DNA from: JAWKUK01 sp041398605
GTDB taxonomy: Bacteria > Planctomycetota > UBA1135 > GCA-002686595
Reading direction: 5' to 3'
NCBI GenBank assembly: GCA_041398605.1
Contig: JAWKUK010000010.1
Location: forward strand, 245,605-309,604
Length of the DNA: 64,000 nt
Positions within the stretch are counted from its first letter, which is position 1. The number at the start of each line of letters is the position of its first letter. The notes under the pieces were generated by a model, which was given only the letters and a program-made list of their open reading frames with translations, was not told the DNA's origin and ran no database searches. Below, piece by piece: positions 1 to 8,226 of this stretch. A program made the position numbers and the translations under genes.

Positions 1-1157
1 GCGGTCGCCGGCGGCAGCCCCTCGAGGGCCGCGAGCGTCGAGTCGGGGGTCGTCGAGACACCGTTGTCGATCACGCGCACGCCGCCCCGCACGCCGAGCT
101 CTTCGACGCGGTGGGGGAGCCCGACCAGCCCGCCGACGCGCGCGGCGAGGTCGCCCGCCGAGACGCCCATGCGGCGCGCCGCAGCGAGCGCCGCGAGGAC
201 GTTCGCGCGCTGGAAGAGCCCCGGCACGGCGAGGTCCGCGACGCGCCCGAGCACGTCCTCGAAGAGGAGGAAGCGGCCGTCTGCGAGCCGCGCGTGCGCC
301 CGCGGCAGCGCGTCCGCACCGCCCGCGCGCTCAGCGCCGTCATGGACCAGCACGTCCACTCCGTCCGCCTCGGCGCGGTGGAACGGCGGGCGCCCTGCGA
401 CCTCGCGCGGCAGGAGCGCTGCCCCTCCCGGCGCGACGAGTTCGAGGATCCGGGCCTTCGCGCGCGCGTATTCGGCGAGGTCTCCGTGCCGCTCGAGGTG
501 GTCGGCGAGCAGGTTCGTGACGATGACGACGCCGGCCGCGCGCGGCAAGGAACCCCGGGGCGGCAGCGCTTCGAGCTGGTACGAGGACAGCTCGAGCACC
601 ACGCGGTCGCGCGGCTCAATGCTGTCGAGCAGCTCGACGAGCGAGCCGCCGATGTTGCCGCCGAGGTGGACCCGGCGCGCGATCGGCGCCAAGAACGCGG
701 CCAGCCAGGTCGCCGTCGAGCTCTTGCCTTGGGTGCCTGTCACCGCCACGATCGGCGCCGGGCAGCGTTCGAGGAACAGCGCGACTTCGCTCGTGATGCG
801 GGCGCCGGCCTCGCGCGCGCGCCGCAGCCATGGGTTCGAGGGCGGTACGGCGGGGTTGGCTACGACGAGGTCCGCGCCTTCGAAGTCGCGCGCGGTGTGC
901 TCGCCGAGGTGCACCTCGACGCCGCTGTCCGCGAGCGCCGCGAGGGCGGGCGCGAGGGTCGTGGCGTCGCGCAGGTCCGTCGCCGTGACGTGTGCGCCTT
1001 GGCGCGCCAGCCAGCGGGCTGCCCCGACCCCGCCGCCAAACAGCCCGAGCCCCATCACCGTGACCCGCTTGCCTGCTAGGGCGTCGACCGCTCGCGCGGG
1101 GCGCTCGGGGGACGCCGTTGCCTCGCCCCCTGGCTCGCTCGGTCGCTCGGCGTTCAC
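1..1157 (-). CDS. murD: UDP-N-acetylmuramoyl-L-alanine--D-glutamate ligase MurD (partial, cut by left edge)
   Basis: Cytoplasmic peptidoglycan precursor ligase that adds D-Glu to UDP-MurNAc-L-Ala using ATP. The minus-strand frame is open to position 1, so the C-terminus lies outside the window. About 385 residues are visible: an N-terminal Rossmann-like segment (GKRVTVMGLGLFGGGVGAA), the ATP loop TGTQGKSSTATW in the central domain, NIGG, LELSSYQLE and VTNLLADHLERHGD, and the C-terminal domain beginning near PHRVEELG. The ATP loop has Q where most MurD proteins have N (GTNGKS). The start is taken as GTG at 1157 because it overlaps the stop codon of the upstream lipoprotein gene (GTGA), which implies translational coupling. 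Family assignment is secure from the ordered motifs. Confidence 0.93.
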   Translation of the reverse strand, partial: MNAERPSEPGGEATASPERPARAVDALAGKRVTVMGLGLFGGGVGAARWLARQGAHVTATDLRDATTLAPALAALADSGVEVHLGEHTARDFEGADLVVANPAVPPSNPWLRRAREAGARITSEVALFLERCPAPIVAVTGTQGKSSTATWLAAFLAPIARRVHLGGNIGGSLVELLDSIEPRDRVVLELSSYQLEALPPRGSLPRAAGVVIVTNLLADHLERHGDLAEYARAKARILELVAPGGAALLPREVAGRPPFHRAEADGVDVLVHDGAERAGGADALPRAHARLADGRFLLFEDVLGRVADLAVPGLFQRANVLAALAAARRMGVSAGDLAARVGGLVGLPHRVEELGVRGGVRVIDNGVSTTPDSTLAALEGLPPAT

Positions 1158-1766
1158 GGGAGCGGCGCTCCGTCGCCGGGGGCGGCTGGCGCTGGCGCTG
1201 GCGCTGGTGTCGCATCGTTGCGAGAGTCTCCGGGGACCCCGGTCCCCCCTGCGCCGCTCGCGCCCCGGCGCGCGCGGCGCTCGTCTGCCGCTGCGCGCGC
1301 AGCGTCGCGCACCTCGCCTGCGCGTTGCACGAACTCCGTCGCGGCGGGAATGGCCTCGATCCCGTCGTCGGGTTCGAGCGCGACGGGGCGAGGACCACCC
1401 GGTCTTCGAGCCCGAGCGGCAGGATGACCTCGGTGAAGAGGTCCCAGGGGAAGCGCGCGTGCCAGGGGCCGCGATGCGAATGCGCTCGGAATGGGTGCGG
1501 TAGCCGGGCATGTACAGCGACAGCCTGCGCTCGCCGTAGTGCCCGAACGGGTGCTCGAGGGGCGTCCGCCCGATGACGGTCTCGTCGAGCCGCACGATCG
1601 CGCCCGGCGGCACCGACTCGATCACGAGCATCCGGGTCGGCCGGCAGCCCGCGGTGACGCCGGCGAGGGCTGCAGCCCCGAGCGCGAGGGCCGCCAGGCG
1701 CGCGACGCGACTGGACCTCGGGGCTGAGCCACACGGGGCCGGGCGCGGGTCAAGCTGCTCCGTCAT
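1154..1766 (-). CDS. PEGA-domain lipoprotein, two apparent frameshifts
   Basis: Begins MTEQLDPRP, followed by a hydrophobic stretch and a lipobox (LAGVTAGC, Cys at about residue 41), so it is predicted to be exported and lipidated. A PEGA-like beta domain follows (VPPGAIVRLDETVIGRTPLE, then LSLYMPGYR). The reading frame changes near 1473 (after RIRIAA; continues PWHARFPWDLFTEV) and near 1383 (after VVLAP; continues VALEPDDGIEAIP). Each break sits in a CCCC run and is repaired by one added C, so I treat the gene as intact with assembly errors. The C-terminus is a charged and Ala/Pro-rich tail. Its TGA stop overlaps the murD GTG start, so the two genes form an operon. PEGA domains are common in cell-surface proteins; the exact role is unknown. 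ATG at 1775 is an alternative start. Confidence 0.75.
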
Positions 1767-1925
1767 GGCCTCCATCCTGACGATCGCGGCCGCGCGCTCC
1801 AACAGCCGACGTCGCGGAGTCCGATCGAATTCTTGCCTGCGCGGACTTCGCCGGCAGGGGGCGCCGCTCAGGGCCAGCCTCGGGCCCGACGGTCGAATCC
1901 ACTGCCGGATCCGCTCCCGGGACTT

Positions 1926-2098
1926 CGAGGGCCGCCGGTTCTTCGAGGGCCACCGGTTCCTCAAGGCCCGCCGGTGTTCCTCCGGGCGCAGGCCGTCGGG
2001 ACCCTCCCAAAGGTCACGGCGAAGGGTCGCCTTGAAGGGTCCCCGCGAAGGGTCCCCGCGAAGGGTCCCCGCGAAGGGTCCCCGCGAAGGGTCCCAGA
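1926..2098. repeat. Non-coding tandem repeats between the lipoprotein gene and tRNA-Ser
   Basis: The gap 1767-2134 has no supported gene. It contains two kinds of tandem repeat. At about 1926-1980 there are three imperfect 18-bp units resembling CGAGGGCCGCCGGTTCTT. At 2021-2098 there are four perfect copies of the 13-bp unit GAAGGGTCCCCGC (2034-2085) flanked by one degenerate copy on each side. The unit length is not a multiple of three, as expected for non-coding DNA. Open frames through this stretch look like repeat artefacts. Confidence 0.85.
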
Positions 2099-2105
2099 GG
2101 GCCCC

Positions 2106-2134
2106 GCGAAGGGCCCCCAGTGGGGGCCCTTCGC
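2106..2134 (-). terminator. Hairpin immediately downstream of tRNA-Ser(GCU)
   Basis: A perfect inverted repeat with 14-bp arms (2106-2119 and 2121-2134; arm GCGAAGGGCCCCCA) around a single base. It abuts the 3' CCA end of the tRNA on the minus strand, the position of a terminator or 3' processing signal. There is no T-run. Confidence 0.6.
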
Positions 2135-2225
2135 TGGCGGAGAGGGAGGGATTTGAACCCTCGGAATCCTTTTGGGATTCACCGCATTAGCAATGCGGCG
2201 CATTCGGCCACTCTGCCACCTCTCC
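2135..2225 (-). tRNA. tRNA-Ser(GCU)
   Basis: A 91-nt class II tRNA. The acceptor stem GGAGAGG (2225-2219) pairs with CCTCTCC, followed by discriminator G and an encoded CCA. The anticodon loop TTGCTAA lies between GCA and TGC stem strands, giving anticodon GCU. A long variable arm (ATCCCAAAAGGAT) and a T-loop GGTTCAAATCC are present. All parts support serine identity. Confidence 0.97.
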
Positions 2226-2334
2226 AGCGAAGGCCGGAGAGGATACCGGCGCGACCGGATCGGAGCAAGGGGCGTGACCCGCACGGGTTCCGTGGAGTTC
2301 AATGGAAGGAACACCGCTCCTGAACGAAGGATTG

Positions 2335-4596
2335 ATGATGCCCGACCCCGCCCCCCCCCTACACACGGACACCCCGCCCGCAGGGCAGGTCGCGACGGGT
2401 TCACGGTGGGCGCAAGGGCGCGCGTTCCTTCGGCGGCCCCTCGGGACCTGGGCTGGGCTGTATGTGGCCGCCCTGGCGATCCTGGCCGCGCTCCTCGTCC
2501 GGCACGGCCTCCAGCGCGCCGCCGCGAGCGGCGAGCCCTTCGACGCCCTGCGCCTCCTCCGGCACCTGGGCCTCGGCGCGCTCGCGCTCGTCCCCTGGGC
2601 GGCGCTCCCGGGCGAGCTCTGGTTCCATCGCAAGCGGGTCGCGCCGGCGCCGGCGCGCGAAGCGGTCGGCCAGGCGGCCTTCCGCGTATGGCTCGTCAAC
2701 GTCTTCGTGGCGACCCTCGTCGGCTCGCTGTGGCTCTTCCAGCTGCCGCCCGACCACTCGCCGTGGGTGCGCCTCTACGTCACCGTCGCGCTCGTTACCA
2801 GCGTGGCCCTCATCTCGCTCGCGCCGGGCGTGGTGTTCCTCGCGATCCTGCGCTGGGTGCGCAACTGGCGCGCCGTGGCGTGGTGGATCGCGTTCGCGGG
2901 CGGCCTCTTCCTGGCGCTCGTCTACACCGACACGGTCGTCTATCGCTTGTTGCGGTACCACTTCCTGTCGAGCGCTGTCGTCAACGTCGCGTTCACGCCG
3001 GGGTCAGGCGACTCGATCATCCTCGGGGCCTACGTCTGGACGACCGCCGGCGTCATCATCAGCACGCTCGCCGTGGCCGAGTTCCTGCTGTTCAGCGCGT
3101 TGGCGCGGCGCATCACGCGCCTCCTCGAGGGCGGCCACGCGCCACACTTCCTGCTGCAGCCCCGCGTCGTCATCGTGGCCGGCGTGCTGCCGTCGCTGCT
3201 GTTCTCGCAGTCGGTCTACGCCGCCGCGGACATCTCGGGCGACCGCGACGTGCTGCGGGCGACGCGGCCCATCCCCGTCGTGCCGCGCGTGCGGCTCGGC
3301 ATGATGCTGGACGACGAGGGCGAACGGACGCCGCGCTTCGACATCCTGCCCGACGACTCGAAGCTCGCCTGGCCCGCGGCGGCGCCGGAGCTCGACCCCT
3401 CGCGCGCAGCGTCGCGCACCGCGCGCGGCGGCATGCCGAACATCTGCATCGTCGTGCTCGATTCATGGCGGCGTGACATGTTCGATTCCGAGCTGACGCC
3501 AGAGCTCGAGCGCTTCAGTCGCGACGGCGCGCGCCGCTTCGTAGATCACCTCTCGGGCGGGAACGGGACGCGCTACGGCCTCTTCACGATGCTGTACGGC
3601 TTGCACGGCTCGTACTGGTTCCCGGTCCTCGAGGAGCGGCGTTCGCCGGTCCTCATCGACACCTTGCAGGCGCTCGGCTACGACATCCGCGTGTTCTCCA
3701 GCGCGTCCATGAGCTTCCCCGAGTTCCGCGAGACCGCGTGGGTGAACCTGCCGCCCGAAGCGATCACCGACCACTTCGGCGACGGCCTCGTGTCGTGGCA
3801 GAAGGACGAGCTCTTGGCCGAGGCGTTCGAGGGGTGGCACCTGCAGCGCGAGCGCTCGAGCGACGAGCGCCCCTTCTTCTCGTTCCTCTTGATCGACGCG
3901 CCGCACCAGCCGTACGCGAACCCGGGCGGCCCCTATGCGCCGGCCGTCGAGGCGTTCGACTACATCGAGATGGGGCAGACCACAGACGGCCCCGAGCTGC
4001 CGATCCTGCAGGAGCGCGTGCTCAACACCTACAAGAACTCGGTGCATCACGCCGACGGCACGGCGGGGCGCATCCTCGACTCGCTGCGCCGCCGCGGCAT
4101 CCTCGACGACACGCTCGTCATCGTGACGGGCGACCATGGCGAGGAGTTCTTCGAGTGCGGCTTCTGGGGCCATACGAGCGCGTTCTCGCCCGAGCAGGTC
4201 GAGGTGCCGTTCCTCATGCGCGGCCCCGGCATCGCGCCGGGCGTCGAGATCCGGCCGACGTCGCACCTCGATGTCTCGAGCTCGCTGCTCGAGCTGCTCG
4301 GCGCCGAGCGCGCGCGGCGCGGCGACTATTCGCTCGGCGAGAGCCTCTTTGATCCGCCGCAGACCCGCGCGCGCGTCGTCGCGGGCTGGAGCGACATCGG
4401 GTTGTGGACCGAGTCGGGGATCTTCGACCTGCCGCTGCGCGCGCCGACGCTCGCGGGCTGGGGCGAGGAGTATGAGTGCTACGACCGCCATTGGAACCCC
4501 GTGCCCGATCCAGAGGCCAGGTTCCGGCGCGAGCACGGAAAGCTCCAGACGATGGCCGACGAGTGTGTGCGGTTCCTGACGCAGGCGCCCCGCTGA
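2335..4596 (+). CDS. YejM/PbgA-like inner-membrane sulfatase-fold protein
   Basis: About 753 residues. The N-terminal half has several hydrophobic segments (about residues 30-310) and the C-terminal half is an alkaline-phosphatase/sulfatase-superfamily domain starting at PNICIVVLDSWRRDMF. The signature SGGNGTRYGLFTMLYGLHG corresponds to the SGNTT..GIFGLFYG segment of enterobacterial YejM (PbgA/LapC), and DHGEEFFECGFWGHTSAF carries metal-site-like His/Asp residues. YejM proteins sit in the inner membrane and regulate lipopolysaccharide synthesis by controlling LpxC turnover; whether this protein acts the same way is inference, but it suggests an LPS-type outer membrane. ATG 2335 follows GAAGGA at good spacing; ATG 2302 in the same frame is an alternative. 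An ordinary phosphoethanolamine transferase is less likely because the SGN signature matches YejM better. Confidence 0.8.
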   Translation: MMPDPAPPLHTDTPPAGQVATGSRWAQGRAFLRRPLGTWAGLYVAALAILAALLVRHGLQRAAASGEPFDALRLLRHLGLGALALVPWAALPGELWFHRKRVAPAPAREAVGQAAFRVWLVNVFVATLVGSLWLFQLPPDHSPWVRLYVTVALVTSVALISLAPGVVFLAILRWVRNWRAVAWWIAFAGGLFLALVYTDTVVYRLLRYHFLSSAVVNVAFTPGSGDSIILGAYVWTTAGVIISTLAVAEFLLFSALARRITRLLEGGHAPHFLLQPRVVIVAGVLPSLLFSQSVYAAADISGDRDVLRATRPIPVVPRVRLGMMLDDEGERTPRFDILPDDSKLAWPAAAPELDPSRAASRTARGGMPNICIVVLDSWRRDMFDSELTPELERFSRDGARRFVDHLSGGNGTRYGLFTMLYGLHGSYWFPVLEERRSPVLIDTLQALGYDIRVFSSASMSFPEFRETAWVNLPPEAITDHFGDGLVSWQKDELLAEAFEGWHLQRERSSDERPFFSFLLIDAPHQPYANPGGPYAPAVEAFDYIEMGQTTDGPELPILQERVLNTYKNSVHHADGTAGRILDSLRRRGILDDTLVIVTGDHGEEFFECGFWGHTSAFSPEQVEVPFLMRGPGIAPGVEIRPTSHLDVSSSLLELLGAERARRGDYSLGESLFDPPQTRARVVAGWSDIGLWTESGIFDLPLRAPTLAGWGEEYECYDRHWNPVPDPEARFRREHGKLQTMADECVRFLTQAPR

Positions 4597-4672
4597 AGCG
4601 GTGGTGGATCCGGCGGGCGCGCTCGGTAACCTAGGCGCCCCGACGCGCCGGTCGCGCGCGGCCCATCGCTCC

Positions 4673-5599
4673 ATGAGAGACGCCTCGTCCGTCGAACTGC
4701 GCCACCTTCGGACCTTCGTCACGGTCGCGGACACCGAGAACTTCACGCGCGCCGCTGAGCGCCTCGGCATCACGCAGCCGAGCGTGTCGATCCAGGTCAA
4801 GGAGCTCGAGACGGCCCTCGGCGCGCAGCTCTTCAGTCGGCTCGGGCCGCGCGTGGCGTTGACGCCCGCCGGCCGCGCCTTCCGCGCGCGCGCGGCGCTC
4901 GTGCTGGCGAAGCTGAACGACGCGTGCCAGGCGGTCCAAGAGACGGAAGACCTCAAGGCCGGTCATATCTCGCTCGCGGTGATCCCGCCCCTGAACGTGC
5001 CGTGGATGCCGCGTGTGCTCGGGCGGATCGCGCGCGAGCACCCTGGGCTCGCGGTGACGTTGATCGAGAAGTCCGCCGATGACCTCGAGGGCACCGTAGA
5101 GAACGGCCGCTGCGACCTCGGCGTCGGGATCCTGTCGCACGCGTCGCCGAACTTGCGGTATGAGCTGCTGCGGAAGGACGAGCTCGTCTTGCTCGCCGCG
5201 CCGGACGGGCCGTTTGCGCGCCGGCGCAGCGTCACGGCGCAGGATGTGGGCGAGGAGCGCCTCGTCGTGCTGCCGGAGACCTACGTCCTGCGCCAGCTGA
5301 CGGCGGACACGTTCCGCGCGGCGCGAGTGCTGCCGAAGATCGGCCTCGAGGTCGACACGATCGATGCGCTGCTCGCGACGGTCGTCGCGGGGGGCCTCTG
5401 TACGTTGATGCCCAGCGTCGTGCTTGAGGGGCGCGAGAGCCTCGGCCTGCGCGCGCTGAAGCTCGACGGTTGGGGCTGCGAGCTCGACCTCGGCATCGTC
5501 TGGCCGCACGACGGCGTCGTCAGCGCGCCCGAGAGCGTCTTCGCCGAGTGCTTGCGCGAGCACGTCGCGGGGAAGAAACGCCCGCGCGCGCGGGGCTGA
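4673..5599 (+). CDS. LysR-family transcriptional regulator
   Basis: A 308-residue regulator from ATG 4673, a normal LysR length. The N-terminal winged helix-turn-helix is clear (VELRHLRTFVTVADTENFTR, then AAERLGITQPSVSIQVKELE and GAQLFSR), followed by a periplasmic-binding-protein-like effector domain (HISLAVIPPLNVPWMPRVLG onward). The inducer and target are unknown. No divergently transcribed partner is adjacent: the gene converges with the GNAT gene, with only one base between the two stop codons. The upstream in-frame extension to 4601 is arginine-rich and lacks support. Confidence 0.9.
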   Translation: MRDASSVELRHLRTFVTVADTENFTRAAERLGITQPSVSIQVKELETALGAQLFSRLGPRVALTPAGRAFRARAALVLAKLNDACQAVQETEDLKAGHISLAVIPPLNVPWMPRVLGRIAREHPGLAVTLIEKSADDLEGTVENGRCDLGVGILSHASPNLRYELLRKDELVLLAAPDGPFARRRSVTAQDVGEERLVVLPETYVLRQLTADTFRAARVLPKIGLEVDTIDALLATVVAGGLCTLMPSVVLEGRESLGLRALKLDGWGCELDLGIVWPHDGVVSAPESVFAECLREHVAGKKRPRARG

Positions 5600-5600
5600 A

Positions 5601-6530
5601 TCAGCGCGCGTCGTCGCGCGGCGGCGAAGCGGGATATTCGAAGTGCAGCGCGTCCCAGTCGGAGAGCGCGGTGTATCCGAGGCGCGCGTAGAGACGATTG
5701 GCGGTCGGGTTGTGCATGTCCGTGTACAGGCACAGGAAGCGCCGCGGCGCGAGCGTCCCGGTGCCATGTTTCGTGACCGCCGGGTCGCCCTCGAGCAGGC
5801 CGCGCGACACAGCGGCGACGAGCGCTGCGGCGTAACCCTTGCCGCGCTGCTCTGGCGGCGTGTAGACCGAGTTGATCGACGCGCTGTGCGCCAGTGGGCG
5901 CGCCCAGGCGGTCATGCAAACGGGCTCGGGGTCCTCCCAGAGAAAGACCCGGCCCTCCGCGAGCTGCGGTACGTGGGTCGGCGGCGACGACGTCTCCGGC
6001 GCATCGCGCACGTCGATCGCGAAGCGCCACATCCAGTGGCGCACGAGCTCGAGGTCTGCCTCCGTCGCGCGCCGCATGCGACCCGAGCAGGCCCCTGGCT
6101 CACGGAGCTGGTCGAGGCGGTGCAGCCGCATCGCGCTCGTCGCGCGCACCCGGGCCTGGGTCGCTGCGCGCCACAGCGGCTCGAAGCGCGCGAGCAGCGC
6201 GCGTGTCCCGAAGACGCGGGGCAGCCGCGGCGCGTGCGCGGCGAGCGCGACGGCCGCGTCCCGCCAGGCGGCGTCGGACGCCGGCGCCGGCCCCTCTGCA
6301 ATGAGGGCGCGGTCGGCGATCGTCTTCACGACGAGGGCGCGGGGCTCGCTCGCCAGAGCCAAGACGCCGAGGAAGAGGTCGCGCTCGACCAGCGCTGCGC
6401 GCCCGTCCGCGACGCGCGCGGTGAGGTCCGCGATGAGGCCGAGCGGCATCCCGAAGTGCGCCTCGTCCGCGGCGGCGAGGGCCTGGGTCGCCGCCAGGAA
6501 TGCCCGGGGCTCTCTGAAGGTCGTGAACAT
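5601..6530 (-). CDS. GNAT-family N-acetyltransferase
   Basis: A 309-residue protein. The C-terminal half is a GNAT fold: INSVYTPPEQRGKGYAAALV contains the acetyl-CoA pyrophosphate loop (Q/RxxGxG/A, here EQRGKGYA), and NRLYARLGYTALSDWDALHF is the typical final strand. The N-terminal approximately 150 residues form a separate, less conserved domain. Proteins of this architecture are often annotated only as GNAT; the substrate cannot be read from sequence. It converges with the LysR gene and has no obvious operon partner. Confidence 0.85.
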   Translation of the reverse strand: MFTTFREPRAFLAATQALAAADEAHFGMPLGLIADLTARVADGRAALVERDLFLGVLALASEPRALVVKTIADRALIAEGPAPASDAAWRDAAVALAAHAPRLPRVFGTRALLARFEPLWRAATQARVRATSAMRLHRLDQLREPGACSGRMRRATEADLELVRHWMWRFAIDVRDAPETSSPPTHVPQLAEGRVFLWEDPEPVCMTAWARPLAHSASINSVYTPPEQRGKGYAAALVAAVSRGLLEGDPAVTKHGTGTLAPRRFLCLYTDMHNPTANRLYARLGYTALSDWDALHFEYPASPPRDDAR

Positions 6531-6605
6531 GGCTCGGGTCTCCCCGTCGCCAATGTACCGAACTCGCGGCGCTGAGCTGGACGCGCGCGCTCGATGCGCG
6601 CCGGC

Positions 6606-8023
6606 TCAGCGCGCGCTGAGCTCCTGCGCCGTCCAGCGCGCCCCGCGCAGCTCGCGTCCAGCGCCGCGCCCGGTGTCCTGCACCCAGCAGGCCTCTAGAG
6701 TGGGCGCCTCTCCGAGCGTGCTCGCCTCGAGCGTCAAGAACACGCGCGGCTCGCGCGCGCTCCAGAGCAGCGCCGGGTGGGGGACATCGAGGCTCGGAAT
6801 GACCCGCTCGTGCAGCGGCGAAACGATCAGCTGGTCCAGCACGTAGCCCGCGCGCGCCTTCGACTCGGGGTAGCGCAGGTGGCGCGAGACGTGGATGTCG
6901 CCGCCGACCAGCACGACGCCCGGGATCACGTACTCGCCGATGAAGCGCTCGAGGCGCTCGCGCTCATAGGGATAGCTGCCCCAGTCATCGGACTCACTGT
7001 TCTCTTTGTCGTCCCAGATCATCCCCGACGCGATCACCTTGAACGGCGCGGTCGAGGCCAAGAGCCCGTGGAACAGCCATTGCCACTGCGCCTCGCCGAG
7101 GAGCGTCGGGCGCGGGTCCGTCGCGCTCACCGGGGCGGTCCGTGCAAACCAGCGCGCGTCGAGCAGGAAGACCTCGATGGGGCCGCGCCGGAACGAGGTG
7201 TAGACGCCGCCTTCGCCGTCCCCGTCGTTCACGTGCGCGCGGTACTCGACGAAGGCGCGCCGCGCCTCGGCCTTGCCCGGCAGCGTGCCGTCCGAGTCGT
7301 TCTTGCCGAAGTCGTGGTCGTCCCACGTGCCCCAAACGGGCAGCGTGCGGGCGAGGCACGCGAGCTCTGGGACCTCCAGGAAGCGCCGGTGCTTCTCGCG
7401 CGCGACGTTGAGGTCCGTCGAGTCGATGTACGGCGTGTCGCCGAGCAACACGAGGCCCTCCGCGCCAGCGAGCATGATCGTCGACCAGACCGATGAGGGC
7501 TCGGACGCTGCGCACGAGCCGAGCGCCAGCTTGACCCGGGCCGGCGTCTCCGGGGCCGGCGCAGTGCGGAACCTGCATGTGGGTCCTGCGGCGAGGACCT
7601 CCGCGCCCTGGCGCAGCTCGTAGCGGTAGTCGGAGGCGGGCGCGAGGTCACGCGCCTCAAACCGCACGCAGCGGTCGTGTTCGTCGCGCGCCTCGCCCTC
7701 GATCGTCTGGATCGAGGCGCCGTGCTCGAGCGTGATCGCGCAGCGCCCGACCCGAGGCAGGCGGGCCCAAAGGATCGCTCGCGTGTGATCGACATGTCCC
7801 ACGACCGGCCCCACGAGCGACGCCTCGTGCGGCCCTCGAGCGGCTCCGCAGCGGGCTGCGAGAGCGGCGCACGGGCGGGCCCTGTCGAGGGCCCAGTGGT
7901 CGGCTCCGCGGCGGCGGGCGGCGTCCGCTCCGCGGCCTGCGGCGCAGCGTGCAGCGGCGCGAGGGCGAGCCAGCCGAGCGCGGCGAGCGCGCGGGCCCAG
8001 CGCGGTGTGCGTGTGGTGTCCAT
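6606..8023 (-). CDS. PhoD-like secreted metallophosphatase, one apparent frameshift
   Basis: The signal peptide begins MDTTRTPRWARALAALGW at 8023 (another ATG at 8047). The mature frame contains GPVVGHVDHTRAILWARL (PhoD N-terminal domain), LALGSCA, LLGDTPYID, WGTWDDHDFGKNDSDG and VVLVGGDIHVSRHLRYPE, the metal-site signatures of PhoD-type alkaline phosphatases/phosphodiesterases. The signal and catalytic parts lie in different frames; the break near 7835 lies at a GGG run and one added G restores continuity. The product is predicted to act outside the cytoplasmic membrane on phosphate esters. The stop codon lies inside a perfect 18-bp palindrome (GCTCAGCGC/GCGCTGAGC, 6603-6620). Confidence 0.82.
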
Positions 8024-8226
8024 GCCACCAAGGTGCAGTACGTCCATTGGCCGTAGGGCGCAGCCTTCGTGAATTGTTCGTGGAGCCTTGTCAGAGCGCG
8101 CGCTCGCGCGAACGAGGGGCGCCGCGCTGGGGCCCTCTGTCGCGGGCCGGCGTCGACGCAGGCTCCGGCCCCCCGATGCCGTAATCTTGTCGCGCCGCGG
8201 ATGGAAGCGCGTGCGGACCTAGCCCC
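8024..8226. promoter_or_regulatory. Divergent intergenic region between PhoD and STT3-like genes
   Basis: About 200 bp separating divergently transcribed genes, so promoters for both must lie here. I see no convincing -35/-10 pair or operator; the assignment rests on gene orientation alone. Confidence 0.4.

Noticed and set aside
616..1734. A 372-residue minus-strand frame across murD and the PEGA gene
   Set aside because: It is a composite: a short real piece (PWHARFPWDLFTEVILPLGL) lies in the corrected PEGA gene, and the remainder is an Arg/Pro-rich shadow of murD.
1154..1766. PEGA lipoprotein as a true pseudogene
   Set aside because: Both breaks are repaired by one C in a run and the stop still overlaps the murD start precisely, so assembly error is simpler.
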